From contig JAEEOX010000027.1 in the NCBI GenBank assembly GCA_016284485.1, forward strand, positions 1 to 6,851: DNA of 6,851 nt. Direction: 5' to 3'. Shown here in pieces: positions 1 to 5,579 of this stretch. Position 1 is the first letter of the stretch. Every line of letters begins with the position of its first letter. The position numbers and the translations under genes were made by a program. The notes beneath the pieces were generated by a model. That model did not search any database. It had not been told where the DNA came from and saw only the letters and a program-made list of their open reading frames with translations. The stretch is from Bacillota bacterium (lineage in GTDB: Bacteria > Bacillota > Clostridia > Peptostreptococcales > Anaerovoracaceae).

Positions 1-273
1 GTGGTGACCAAGGCCAACAACTGGAAGTTCATCTTCACAGACCTTCCGAAGATGAAGGACGGCAAGGAGATCGTCTACACTATCAATGAAATACCGGTCA
101 AGGGTTACACCACCAAGATCGAAGGCTTCACCATCACCAATACCCACACGGTTACACCGCCGCCTCCGACAGGAGACGAGATGAACCTGGGACTGTGGAT
201 AGGAGTACTGAGTGCGGCCATCGGAGCCATAGTGATCCTGGCGATCCTGATACTGACAAGGAAGAAGAAATAA
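1..273 (+). CDS. C-terminal end of a Cna-B-domain, sortase-anchored surface protein (5' truncated)
   Basis: This is the last 90 codons of a gene that enters from the left; the GTG at position 1 is simply the window edge, not a supported start. Residues about 8-50 resemble the end of a Cna-B (collagen-adhesin B-type) beta-sandwich: WKFIFTDLP, a VYTINE strand and a closing ITNTHT strand. In this family the Glu of the middle strand (E30 here) catalyses a Lys-Asn isopeptide bond using the Asn of the last strand (N47 here); the Lys partner would lie upstream. A proline-rich linker then leads into PPPPTGDE (53-60), a non-canonical LPXTG-like sorting signal, a hydrophobic segment (about 62-86) and a basic tail RKKK. 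Together these indicate a cell-wall-anchored pilin or adhesin. The substrate or ligand cannot be judged from this fragment. Confidence 0.85.
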   Translation: MVTKANNWKFIFTDLPKMKDGKEIVYTINEIPVKGYTTKIEGFTITNTHTVTPPPPTGDEMNLGLWIGVLSAAIGAIVILAILILTRKKK

Positions 274-287
274 GACAAACCCTCTGA

Positions 288-320
288 GACCGCGGGCCTG
301 ACCCGCGGTCTTTTGTTTTT
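288..320 (+). terminator. Rho-independent terminator of the surface-protein gene
   Basis: A perfect 9-bp stem GACCGCGGG (288-296) pairs with CCCGCGGTC (302-310) around a CCTGA loop. A T-rich run (TTTTGTTTTTT) follows directly. It lies 14 nt after the stop codon and separates the surface-protein gene from the feo promoter. Confidence 0.93.
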
Positions 321-333
321 TGTGCCTAAGGGG

Positions 334-362
334 TTGACAAACAATCAATTAGGAGTTAGACT
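334..362 (+). promoter_or_regulatory. Promoter of the feo operon
   Basis: A consensus -35 TTGACA (334-339) is separated by exactly 17 bp from TAGACT (357-362), which matches 4 of 6 positions of the -10 consensus. Transcription would start near 369, giving a leader of about 90 nt before feoA. The -10 lies inside the dyad at 349-370. Confidence 0.7.
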
Positions 363-370
363 TAACTAAC
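349..370. promoter_or_regulatory. Operator-like dyad over the feo -10 box
   Basis: GTTAG (355-359), N6, CTAAC (366-370) forms an inverted repeat covering the -10 hexamer and the expected start site; a further TTAG sits at 349-352. TTAG/CTAA half-sites are characteristic of iron- or manganese-dependent DtxR/IdeR/MntR-family repressors, and feo genes are frequent targets of such regulators. The internal spacing (N6) differs from the classical corynebacterial DtxR box, so the exact regulator is an inference. Binding here would block RNA polymerase when metal is plentiful. Confidence 0.5.
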
Positions 371-404
371 AAGGGACGAAGGAGCCCTTTTATAAAGGTG
401 TTTA

Positions 405-420
405 GTTAGGTATATCTAAC
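405..420. promoter_or_regulatory. Second operator-like dyad in the feo leader
   Basis: GTTAG (405-409), GTATAT, CTAAC (416-420) is a 16-bp dyad in which 7 of 8 base pairs are symmetric. It has the same half-sites and the same N6 spacing as the dyad over the promoter, and its centre lies 50 bp downstream (412.5 versus 362.5). It is about 36-51 nt into the transcript, where a bound repressor could act as a roadblock or cooperate with the first site. Confidence 0.5.
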
Positions 421-460
421 AAAAATTAGAAAAATATAAGAGTTTTGGAAAGGGAAACGG

Positions 461-694
461 ATGTTAAACAAGGTGAGAGACATGACATTACTTGAAGGAA
501 ACGTTGGAGAAACCTATACGGTCAAGGGAATCAACACATCTGACGAGGACATGAATGCATTTCTGTTCCGTCTGGGATGTTACAGCGGCGAGCCCATCAC
601 GCTGATGTCCAAGAAAAAGAAGAACTGCATCGTGGTCATCAAGGACAGCCGTTACAGCATGGACAACGTTCTGGCGGAAGCCATCGCCATCTGA
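461..694 (+). CDS. feoA: Ferrous iron transport protein A (FeoA)
   Basis: A small cytoplasmic SH3-like protein of 77 residues that works with the FeoB Fe(II) permease; its exact role is unsettled but it is thought to bind FeoB and modulate it. The pattern fits the FeoA family in length and shape: TLLEGNVGETYTVKGI at the front, then a central RLGCYSGEPITLMSK segment (the family's 'lGl..G..i.v' region), a KNCIVVIKDSRYSMD strand pair and a short acidic end with VLAEAIAI. The ATG at 461 has GGAAAGGG (447-454) six bases upstream. An in-frame ATG at 482 has AGGTGA (471-476) before it and would give a 70-residue protein beginning MTLLEG, where similarity to FeoA starts. Either start is possible. It is first in the operon, 80 nt ahead of feoB. 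Confidence 0.9.
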   Translation: MLNKVRDMTLLEGNVGETYTVKGINTSDEDMNAFLFRLGCYSGEPITLMSKKKKNCIVVIKDSRYSMDNVLAEAIAI

Positions 695-727
695 GAAGCG
701 GGCCGGAAACAAAGGATAAATAAAGGG

Positions 728-747
728 TCGCGGCCCATAAACCGCGA
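728..747 (+). promoter_or_regulatory. Intercistronic hairpin between feoA and feoB
   Basis: TCGCGG (728-733) pairs perfectly with CCGCGA (742-747) around an 8-nt loop. GGGCC at 700-704 could instead pair with GGCCC at 732-736, so two mutually exclusive folds exist. The hairpin lies just upstream of the feoB ribosome binding site and has no T-run, so it is not a terminator. It may influence mRNA stability or feoB translation. Confidence 0.35.
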
Positions 748-774
748 ATGTCAGATAAAAGTGAGGTAAAACAT

Positions 775-2787
775 ATGAGAATTGCGTTTGCAGGCAATCC
801 CAATAGCGGAAAGACCACAATGTACAACGCGCTGACCGGGAGAAGCGAGAAAGTCGGCAACTGGGCCGGCGTCACGGTAGGAAGGAAGGAATCCCCCATC
901 AAGGAGGCTTTCACCAAGGGTAAGGAGGTCATTGCAGTTGACCTTCCGGGAGCATATTCCATGTCCCCCTTCACGCCGGAGGAGAGCATCACCAGCGAGT
1001 TCGTCCGTGACGAGCATCCGGACGCCATCATCAACATCGTCGACGCCACCAACCTGAGCAGGAGCCTTTTCTTCACCACACAGCTCCTGGAGCTGGGTAT
1101 CCCCGTGGTGGTCGCCCTCAACAAGAGCGACATCAGCGACAAGGAACAGACTAAGATCGACGTTGACAAGCTCTCTCAGAAGCTGAACTGCCCCGTGGTC
1201 AAGACGGTCTCCACAGCTGAGAAAAACAACGGACTTGACAAGGTGGTGGAGAAGGCCGTTTCACTGGCCGGAACCGCTCAGACCGCGCCCTACGTCCAGG
1301 CCGATATCGACCTCAAGGACAAGGCAGCTGTGGACAGAGAGGACCGCAAAAGATTCGATTTCGTCAACGGCATCGTGAAGGACGTAGAGGTCCGCGAGGT
1401 GCTTTCCAGCGAGACCCAGCAGTCCGACAAGGTGGACAGCGTACTTACAAACCCGGTCATCGGTATCCTGATCTTCGCCGCAGTGATGTACGGCGTATTC
1501 TGGATCTCCCAGGCCTGGGCTGGCCCCGGCATCGCCGACTGGCTGGTAGGCTGGATAGAGACCTTCCAGGAGTGGGTAGCAGGGCAGCTTGAAAACAGCC
1601 CGGCCATCGTAAGCGCCATCGTAGCCGACGGTATCGTAGGCGGCGTAGGAGCTGTCGTAGGATTCCTGCCGCTGGTCATGATAATGTATTTCCTGCTTGC
1701 GCTTCTTGAAGACTGCGGATACATGGCAAGAGTTTCAGCCGTGATGGACCCCATATTCAAACGAGTGGGTCTGTCGGGCAAGGCCATCATCCCCATCATC
1801 ATCGGAACCGGCTGCGGCATCCCTGCCATCATGGCCTGCCGTACCATCCGTGATGACAGAGAGAGACGCGCATCCGCAATGCTGACCACTTTCATTCCCT
1901 GCGGAGCCAAGATCCCCGTGATCGCACTGTTCGCGGGAGCATTCTTTGCCGGCGCAGGCTGGGTCAGTACAGTAGCATATTTCCTGGGCATCGTCCTTAT
2001 TTTCCTTGGCGCACTTCTGATCAAGGCAATCACGGGATACAAATACAGGAAATCCTTCTTCATCATCGAACTTCCCATGTGGAAGGTGCCCAGCCTTAAG
2101 AGAGCCTTCCTTTCCATGATGGAGCGCGCCAAGGCTTACATCATCAAGGCTGCCACCATCATCCTGATCTGCAACTGCGTGGTCCAGGTAATGCAGTCCT
2201 TCAACTGGCAGTTCCAGGTGGTGGAAGAGGGTATGGAAGACACATCCATCCTTGCCTCCATCGCATCACCCTTCGCCATCCTGCTGATCCCCCTTGGATT
2301 CGGTGCATGGCAGCTGGCAGCTGCGGCAGTCACCGGTTTCATCGCCAAGGAAAACGTGGTAGGAACTCTGGCAGTGGTCTACGGACTTACGAACTTCATC
2401 GATGTTGATGAACTTGAAATGACAGGAGACGGAAACGTAGTAGCAGCCACCATGGGCCTCACCTCCGTGGCAGCTCTGGCATACCTCTTCTTCAACCTTT
2501 ACACACCGCCCTGCTTCGCAGCTATCGGCGCCATGAACTCAGAGATGAAGTCCAAGGCATGGCTGTGGAGCGCCATCGGCCTGCAGCTTGCAACCGGTTA
2601 CACCGTAGCCTTCCTGGTCTACCAGATCGGAACGCTTATCACCGAGGGTCACCTGGGGACAGGCTTCCTGCCCGGACTCATCGCCATCATCGTGATCGCG
2701 CTGATCATCGTAGCCATAGCCAGAAGGGTACGTGCACACTTCGACCAGCAGTACAGCCTGCATGAGAATGCCAAGGCAGCAGCCTGA
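775..2787 (+). CDS. feoB: Ferrous iron transport protein B (FeoB), GTPase-coupled Fe(II) permease
   Basis: A 670-residue inner-membrane Fe(II) importer with an N-terminal G domain. The ATG at 775 is preferred over an in-frame ATG at 748: GAGG (763-766) sits 8 nt before it, and the protein then begins MRIAFAGNPN, the usual FeoB beginning. G motifs are G1 GNPNSGKT (7-14), the switch I Thr in GVTVG (T34), G3 DLPG (56-59), G4 NKSD (116-119) and a G5-like STA (146-148). The G1 Asn10 corresponds to the residue that binds K+ in potassium-activated FeoB GTPases. A helical linker (about 150-220) precedes the membrane part with two Gate-type regions. The first has GTGCGIPAIMACRTI (344-358) and IPCGAKIPVIALF (374-386), carrying conserved Cys347 and Cys376. 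Further helices lie at about 400-420, 455-472, 495-535, 555-585 and 600-650. The length suits short clostridial FeoB rather than the roughly 770-residue enterobacterial form. Intact, with no frameshift seen. Confidence 0.97.
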   Translation: MRIAFAGNPNSGKTTMYNALTGRSEKVGNWAGVTVGRKESPIKEAFTKGKEVIAVDLPGAYSMSPFTPEESITSEFVRDEHPDAIINIVDATNLSRSLFFTTQLLELGIPVVVALNKSDISDKEQTKIDVDKLSQKLNCPVVKTVSTAEKNNGLDKVVEKAVSLAGTAQTAPYVQADIDLKDKAAVDREDRKRFDFVNGIVKDVEVREVLSSETQQSDKVDSVLTNPVIGILIFAAVMYGVFWISQAWAGPGIADWLVGWIETFQEWVAGQLENSPAIVSAIVADGIVGGVGAVVGFLPLVMIMYFLLALLEDCGYMARVSAVMDPIFKRVGLSGKAIIPIIIGTGCGIPAIMACRTIRDDRERRASAMLTTFIPCGAKIPVIALFAGAFFAGAGWVSTVAYFLGIVLIFLGALLIKAITGYKYRKSFFIIELPMWKVPSLKRAFLSMMERAKAYIIKAATIILICNCVVQVMQSFNWQFQVVEEGMEDTSILASIASPFAILLIPLGFGAWQLAAAAVTGFIAKENVVGTLAVVYGLTNFIDVDELEMTGDGNVVAATMGLTSVAALAYLFFNLYTPPCFAAIGAMNSEMKSKAWLWSAIGLQLATGYTVAFLVYQIGTLITEGHLGTGFLPGLIAIIVIALIIVAIARRVRAHFDQQYSLHENAKAAA

Positions 2788-2818
2788 TAAAGCAGTCGAT
2801 AACAAGAATTTAAAGACA

Positions 2819-2854
2819 CACGGGACGGAGCAGATCTAAGTCCCGCCCCGCGTG
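2819..2854 (+). other. Imperfect hairpin between feoB and the small membrane protein gene
   Basis: CGGGAC (2821-2826) pairs with GTCCCG (2840-2845) around a 13-nt loop; alternatively CACG (2819-2822) can pair with CGTG (2851-2854). No T-run follows, so it is unlikely to terminate transcription. It occupies part of the 90-nt gap and could act as a processing or stabilising element at the 3' end of the feoB message. Confidence 0.35.
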
Positions 2855-2877
2855 CCGGATAAAACAGGAGGGGTATC

Positions 2878-3054
2878 ATGAACATACAGACTATCATTGC
2901 GGTGGTCATTACGGCAGTGATCCTGCTTCTGGCCATCCGCTATATCTACAGAGAAAAAAAGAAAGGGACCAAGTGCATCGGCTGCCCCTTTGCGGGCGAG
3001 TGCACCAAATACGGTCACCACACTGAAACAGAAAACTGTCACTTACCTGAATAA
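2878..3054 (+). CDS. FeoB-associated cysteine-rich membrane protein (58 aa)
   Basis: A short gene whose translation begins MNIQTIIAVVITAVILLLAI: one N-terminal transmembrane helix (about 5-24), then a basic stretch RYIYREKKKG and a small Cys/His-rich tail. Tail residues are C33, C36, C42, H47, H48, C54 and H55, including a CxxC. Size, layout and position directly after feoB match the FeoB-associated Cys-rich family (also labelled 'virus attachment protein p12 family' in databases), which in Firmicutes occupies the place of FeoC. The Cys/His tail probably faces the cytoplasm and may handle Fe(II) or sense redox state; this is inference. The start is secure: AGGAGGGG (2866-2873) lies just before the ATG. 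It probably belongs to the feo transcript. Confidence 0.88.
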   Translation: MNIQTIIAVVITAVILLLAIRYIYREKKKGTKCIGCPFAGECTKYGHHTETENCHLPE

Positions 3055-3090
3055 ACACCATTCCGTTTCTAAAACTTACTGAAACACGTG

Positions 3091-3119
3091 AAACACCCTG
3101 TCCCCAAGCGGGGTGTTTT
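3091..3119 (+). terminator. Probable weak terminator of the feo operon
   Basis: AAACACCC (3091-3098) pairs with GGGTGTTT (3111-3118) around a 12-nt loop, ending in TTTT (3116-3119). An inner CCCC/GGGG pairing (3102-3105 with 3110-3113) competes with it. The T-run is short, so termination may be leaky. It overlaps the promoter region of the next gene. Confidence 0.55.
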
Positions 3120-3123
3120 GCGC

Positions 3124-3129
3124 TATAAT
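3124..3129 (+). promoter_or_regulatory. -10 box for the desulfhydrase gene
   Basis: A perfect TATAAT (3124-3129) lies 28 nt before the ATG, leaving a leader of roughly 20 nt. No good -35 is present at 16-19 bp spacing; the sequence there is C-rich (around 3099-3106) and lies within the loop of the preceding hairpin. The promoter is therefore either activator-dependent or modest. Confidence 0.55.
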
Positions 3130-3157
3130 GGAAGCAGCACGAACCAAGGAGGACGTC

Positions 3158-4180
3158 ATGAGCTTCAATGTGGATAAACTGAACATTCTTTACGAAACGC
3201 CTGTGGAATACCTGCCCCGCATCAGCCGGGAGCTGGGGGTGGAATTCTACATCAAGAGAGATGACCTGACGCCTCTGGGGGCAGGCGGCAACAAGCTGAG
3301 GAAGCTGGAGTATCTGGTGAAGGACGCCATGAACAAGGGCGCCACCATGCTGATCACGGTGGGAGGAGGCCAGACCAACCACGGCCGGCAGACCGCCGCC
3401 ATGGCCGCGAAATACGGCATGAAGTGCGCCATTCTGGCGGTGGACGAATACCCCGGAGAACTCAGCGCCAACATGCTTCTGGACAGGCTTTTCGGCTGTG
3501 AACTCTACCTCAAAACATCCGATGGCCGCCCGGAATCGGTACAGCTCAGGGAGCTGACTGACTCGGTGACTGCCAAATATGAAGCACAGGGCGAGAAGGT
3601 GTATTTCATACCTGTGGGAGGCTCCAACGTGCTTGGTGCGCTGGGATACTACGACTGTGCGGTGGAACTGGACCGCCAGGCCAGGGAGATGGGCCTCAGC
3701 GGGGCCCGCGTCATCGACACTGTGGGATCCACCGGCACATATGCCGGGCTCTACCTGGGTCTGAAGGACGTGAGGTCGGATCTGCACCTGACGGGGATAG
3801 CCATAATGCCCTTCGGGGAGAAAAGCTTCGGCCGCCTGGAAAAGTACATGAACGAGGTGAAGGACACCTACGGCATGGAAGTCGATGTGGATCCGGCGGA
3901 CTTTGACATAGAGACTGGATACGTGAGAGGCGGATACAACCTGCCGTCCCGGGAAGTAAGGGAGGCTGTGGAGTTCATGGCTTCCAGAGAGGGGATACTG
4001 ATGGATCCCTGCTACACGGGCAAGGCCTTCGCCGGGGTCATGGACATGATCCGCGAGGGCAAGATCGCTCAGGGAGAAAAGATCATATTCATCCACACCG
4101 GAGGCATGCCGGGACTCTACACTCCCGCTCACAGGGAGGAGTTCGAGAAGGAACTGATGGACGGAGTCCACGTGCTGTAG
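3158..4180 (+). CDS. dcyD: PLP-dependent D-cysteine desulfhydrase / ACC deaminase family enzyme
   Basis: A 340-residue fold-type II PLP enzyme, most like D-cysteine desulfhydrase (D-cysteine to pyruvate, sulfide and ammonia) and related to 1-aminocyclopropane-1-carboxylate deaminase. Signatures: FYIKRDDLTPLGAGGNKLRKLEYL (30-53) with the PLP Lys46; GGGQTNHGRQTAA (69-81) with Asn74 stacking on the cofactor; a phosphate-binding GSTGTYAG (190-197); GGY260; LMDPCYTGKA (281-290) with Tyr286; and IHTGGMPGLY (312-321). The two Tyr positions match the active-site tyrosines of this family. The usual catalytic Ser of QSNH is Thr73 here. The ATG at 3158 has AAGGAGG (3146-3152) five bases upstream; an in-frame GTG at 3113 lies inside the terminator, before the -10 box, and is rejected. 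Substrate preference cannot be settled from sequence. Monocistronic. Confidence 0.85.
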   Translation: MSFNVDKLNILYETPVEYLPRISRELGVEFYIKRDDLTPLGAGGNKLRKLEYLVKDAMNKGATMLITVGGGQTNHGRQTAAMAAKYGMKCAILAVDEYPGELSANMLLDRLFGCELYLKTSDGRPESVQLRELTDSVTAKYEAQGEKVYFIPVGGSNVLGALGYYDCAVELDRQAREMGLSGARVIDTVGSTGTYAGLYLGLKDVRSDLHLTGIAIMPFGEKSFGRLEKYMNEVKDTYGMEVDVDPADFDIETGYVRGGYNLPSREVREAVEFMASREGILMDPCYTGKAFAGVMDMIREGKIAQGEKIIFIHTGGMPGLYTPAHREEFEKELMDGVHVL

Positions 4181-4209
4181 CTGGGCGGAGGAACGAGAAG
4201 ACAATAAAA

Positions 4210-4234
4210 GACGGGGCGCCGGTGGCGCCCCGTC
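4210..4234. terminator. Bidirectional terminator between convergent dcyD and pncB
   Basis: A perfect 11-bp stem GACGGGGCGCC (4210-4220) / GGCGCCCCGTC (4224-4234) has a 3-nt GGT loop. On the minus strand it is followed by CTTTTATTGT, a good tail for pncB. On the plus strand TGTATTTCT follows, a weaker tail for dcyD. It fills the 69-bp gap between the two stop codons and serves both genes. Confidence 0.92.
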
Positions 4235-4249
4235 TGTATTTCTCGGGAA

Positions 4250-5449
4250 CTATTTGTCCTTCTGTCTCTCCAGCCTGAAGGCCACGGAGTTCTTGAGGTA
4301 GACCAGATAATTCGGATCGTCGCACATGGCCTTGCCCGGTGAATCGGACAGCTTGGCCACGGGGCTTCCGTTGACGTACTGGAGCTTGATGACGATGTTC
4401 AGCGGCTCCACGCAGGTGTCATTGGAAACGAAGGTACCGATGCCGAAGGACGTCTTGGCCTTGCCTGCGAAGTAGTCAGCGATCTCCTGAGCATAGTCGA
4501 AGGTGAGACCGTCTGAGAAAAGCAGCACCTTGGTCATGGGATCCACGCCGTATTTCTTGAAGTGTGCGATCATCTTCTCTCCCCATGCGTAGGGGTCGCC
4601 GGAGTCGTGGCGTACGCCGGTGTAGTTGTTGACCATGGAGCGGTCGAAATCCTTCAGGAAAAGATCGGTGGTCAGTGTATCCGACAGTGCGGTTCCGTTG
4701 TCTCCCTTGTACTCGTCGTACCAGTCGCGCAGTGCGTAGTGGTTGGTGTAGGACAGGGGGATCTCATCGATTCCCTGATACATCTGGACGTACTCGTGAG
4801 CGTAGGTTCCGATGGGTGTCAGGTTGTACATCTTGGCGAAGTATACGTTGGAGGTACCAACCATGTTCTGAGTTTTTTGCGCAAGCTCTCTGATGGCGTA
4901 TTCCTCGAACTCCGCGCTGAGCCTTCTGCGGCATCCGAACTCGGCGAACTTGAAGGTGTATTTACCCTCATTGAAGGCTTTGACCTTGGCGTCCAGCCTC
5001 TCCTTGGCGGAAGCCAGCAGTTCCTGGTAGTCATACTGGAATTTGAAGTAAACTTCGTTGATGATCTCCAGAAGATAGATCTCGAACTGCATAGCCGAGA
5101 ACATGGGTCCCTTCACGATGACTGAGAGCTCGCCGCCTTCCTTGAGCTCGGTGTTTACGTACTGGCGGAGGGGGTGCCACAGCCTGAGGAATTCCACATA
5201 GTCATCGGAGATGTAGCGGATGCTTCTCAGGTATTCCAGCTCGTCCTCCTTCCAGGTAAGTGTGCAGAGATAGTCGATCTGCTCGTTGATCTCCTTAAGC
5301 ATCTCTGGTGTGAAGACCACGCCCTCGTTCCTGCACTTGAAGTGGTACTCTCCCACCAGATTGGTGTGCTTGTGGAAGATCACCTGATTCATGTTGAATT
5401 TGTATAAGTCTGTATCCAGCAAAGACTGGACGATGGGTTCCAGTTTCAT
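4250..5449 (-). CDS. pncB: Nicotinate phosphoribosyltransferase
   Basis: A 399-residue cytosolic enzyme of the Preiss-Handler NAD salvage route. It joins nicotinate and PRPP to give nicotinate mononucleotide, with ATP hydrolysis improving the equilibrium. It is full length compared with the roughly 400-residue E. coli type. Recognisable segments: SLLDTDLYKFNMNQVIFHKH (9-28); FGCRRRLS (171-178); VGTSNVYFAK (197-206); GTYAHEY (214-220), where His218 matches the His phosphorylated in the enterobacterial enzyme; GVRHDSGDPYAWGEK (278-292); SFGIGT (334-339); and PLNIVIKL with VAKLSDSPGK (364-373). The start ATG (5449-5447) has AAGGAGG (5464-5458) 8 nt upstream. The reading frame stays open for 163 more codons upstream into the palindrome array, but that part has no ribosome binding site, lies beyond the promoter and is not coding. 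It is convergent with dcyD and divergent from radA. Confidence 0.96.
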   Translation of the reverse strand: MKLEPIVQSLLDTDLYKFNMNQVIFHKHTNLVGEYHFKCRNEGVVFTPEMLKEINEQIDYLCTLTWKEDELEYLRSIRYISDDYVEFLRLWHPLRQYVNTELKEGGELSVIVKGPMFSAMQFEIYLLEIINEVYFKFQYDYQELLASAKERLDAKVKAFNEGKYTFKFAEFGCRRRLSAEFEEYAIRELAQKTQNMVGTSNVYFAKMYNLTPIGTYAHEYVQMYQGIDEIPLSYTNHYALRDWYDEYKGDNGTALSDTLTTDLFLKDFDRSMVNNYTGVRHDSGDPYAWGEKMIAHFKKYGVDPMTKVLLFSDGLTFDYAQEIADYFAGKAKTSFGIGTFVSNDTCVEPLNIVIKLQYVNGSPVAKLSDSPGKAMCDDPNYLVYLKNSVAFRLERQKDK

Positions 5450-5489
5450 TATGTCTGCCTCCTTTTCGGCAAAAACGGTGTCGTACGCT

Positions 5490-5506
5490 GTCCCGCAATG
5501 CGGAAC
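5490..5506 (-). other. Short palindrome at the 5' end of the pncB transcript
   Basis: On the minus strand GTTCCGC, ATT, GCGGGAC forms a 7-bp stem with one G-T pair and a 3-nt loop, starting about where transcription should begin. It could be an operator or a 5' stabilising hairpin. Its core CCGCAATGCGG resembles the CCGCAATT core of the nearby array. Confidence 0.35.
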
Positions 5507-5513
5507 ACTCCTC

Positions 5514-5541
5514 ATTATACCACAGGATGCGCAAAAAACAA
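5514..5541 (-). promoter_or_regulatory. Promoter of pncB
   Basis: Reading on the minus strand, TTGTTT (5541-5536) is followed after 16 bp by a perfect TATAAT (5519-5514). A TGG directly precedes the TATAAT, giving an extended -10. The start site would be near 5507, leaving a leader of about 58 nt. Confidence 0.72.
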
Positions 5542-5551
5542 TATCAGAGGT

Positions 5552-5579
5552 GGGGCGGGGCGCGGAGCGGGGGAACGGG
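5552..5579. other. G-rich left flank of the palindrome array
   Basis: The plus strand carries G-runs of 4, 4, 2, 5 and 3 (5552-5555, 5557-5560, 5564-5565, 5569-5573, 5577-5579). GGGGCGGGG here is the inverse complement of CCCCGCCCC at 5912-5920, so the array is bracketed by an inverted pair. A G-quadruplex is conceivable, but one loop is 8 nt. Confidence 0.4.

Noticed and set aside
398..409. Tiny upstream reading frame (GTG TTT AGT TAG) in the feo leader as a leader peptide
   Set aside because: Only three codons, with AAGGAG 13 nt away. Too short and too poorly spaced to call.
748..774. Upstream ATG at 748 as the feoB start
   Set aside because: No ribosome binding site precedes it at a useful distance, and it would put nine extra residues ahead of the conserved MRIAFAGNPN beginning.
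1290..2132. 280-codon minus-strand open frame inside feoB
   Set aside because: The feoB translation in the same stretch shows the conserved gate motifs, and the antisense product is Ser/Met/Pro-rich with no domain.
3113..3157. GTG at 3113 as the dcyD start
   Set aside because: It lies in the 3' arm of the terminator hairpin and upstream of the TATAAT box, so it would not be on the transcript. The ATG at 3158 has a strong AAGGAGG.
2909..4204. 431-codon open frame on the minus strand antisense to dcyD
   Set aside because: It lies antisense to a clear PLP enzyme and the small feo protein, crosses a hairpin and a promoter, and its translation shows no recognisable family. It is a GC-composition shadow.
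5552..5579. G-quadruplex in the G-rich flank
   Set aside because: One loop is 8 nt and one G-run is only two long, so the usual four-run pattern is not met. Kept as composition only.
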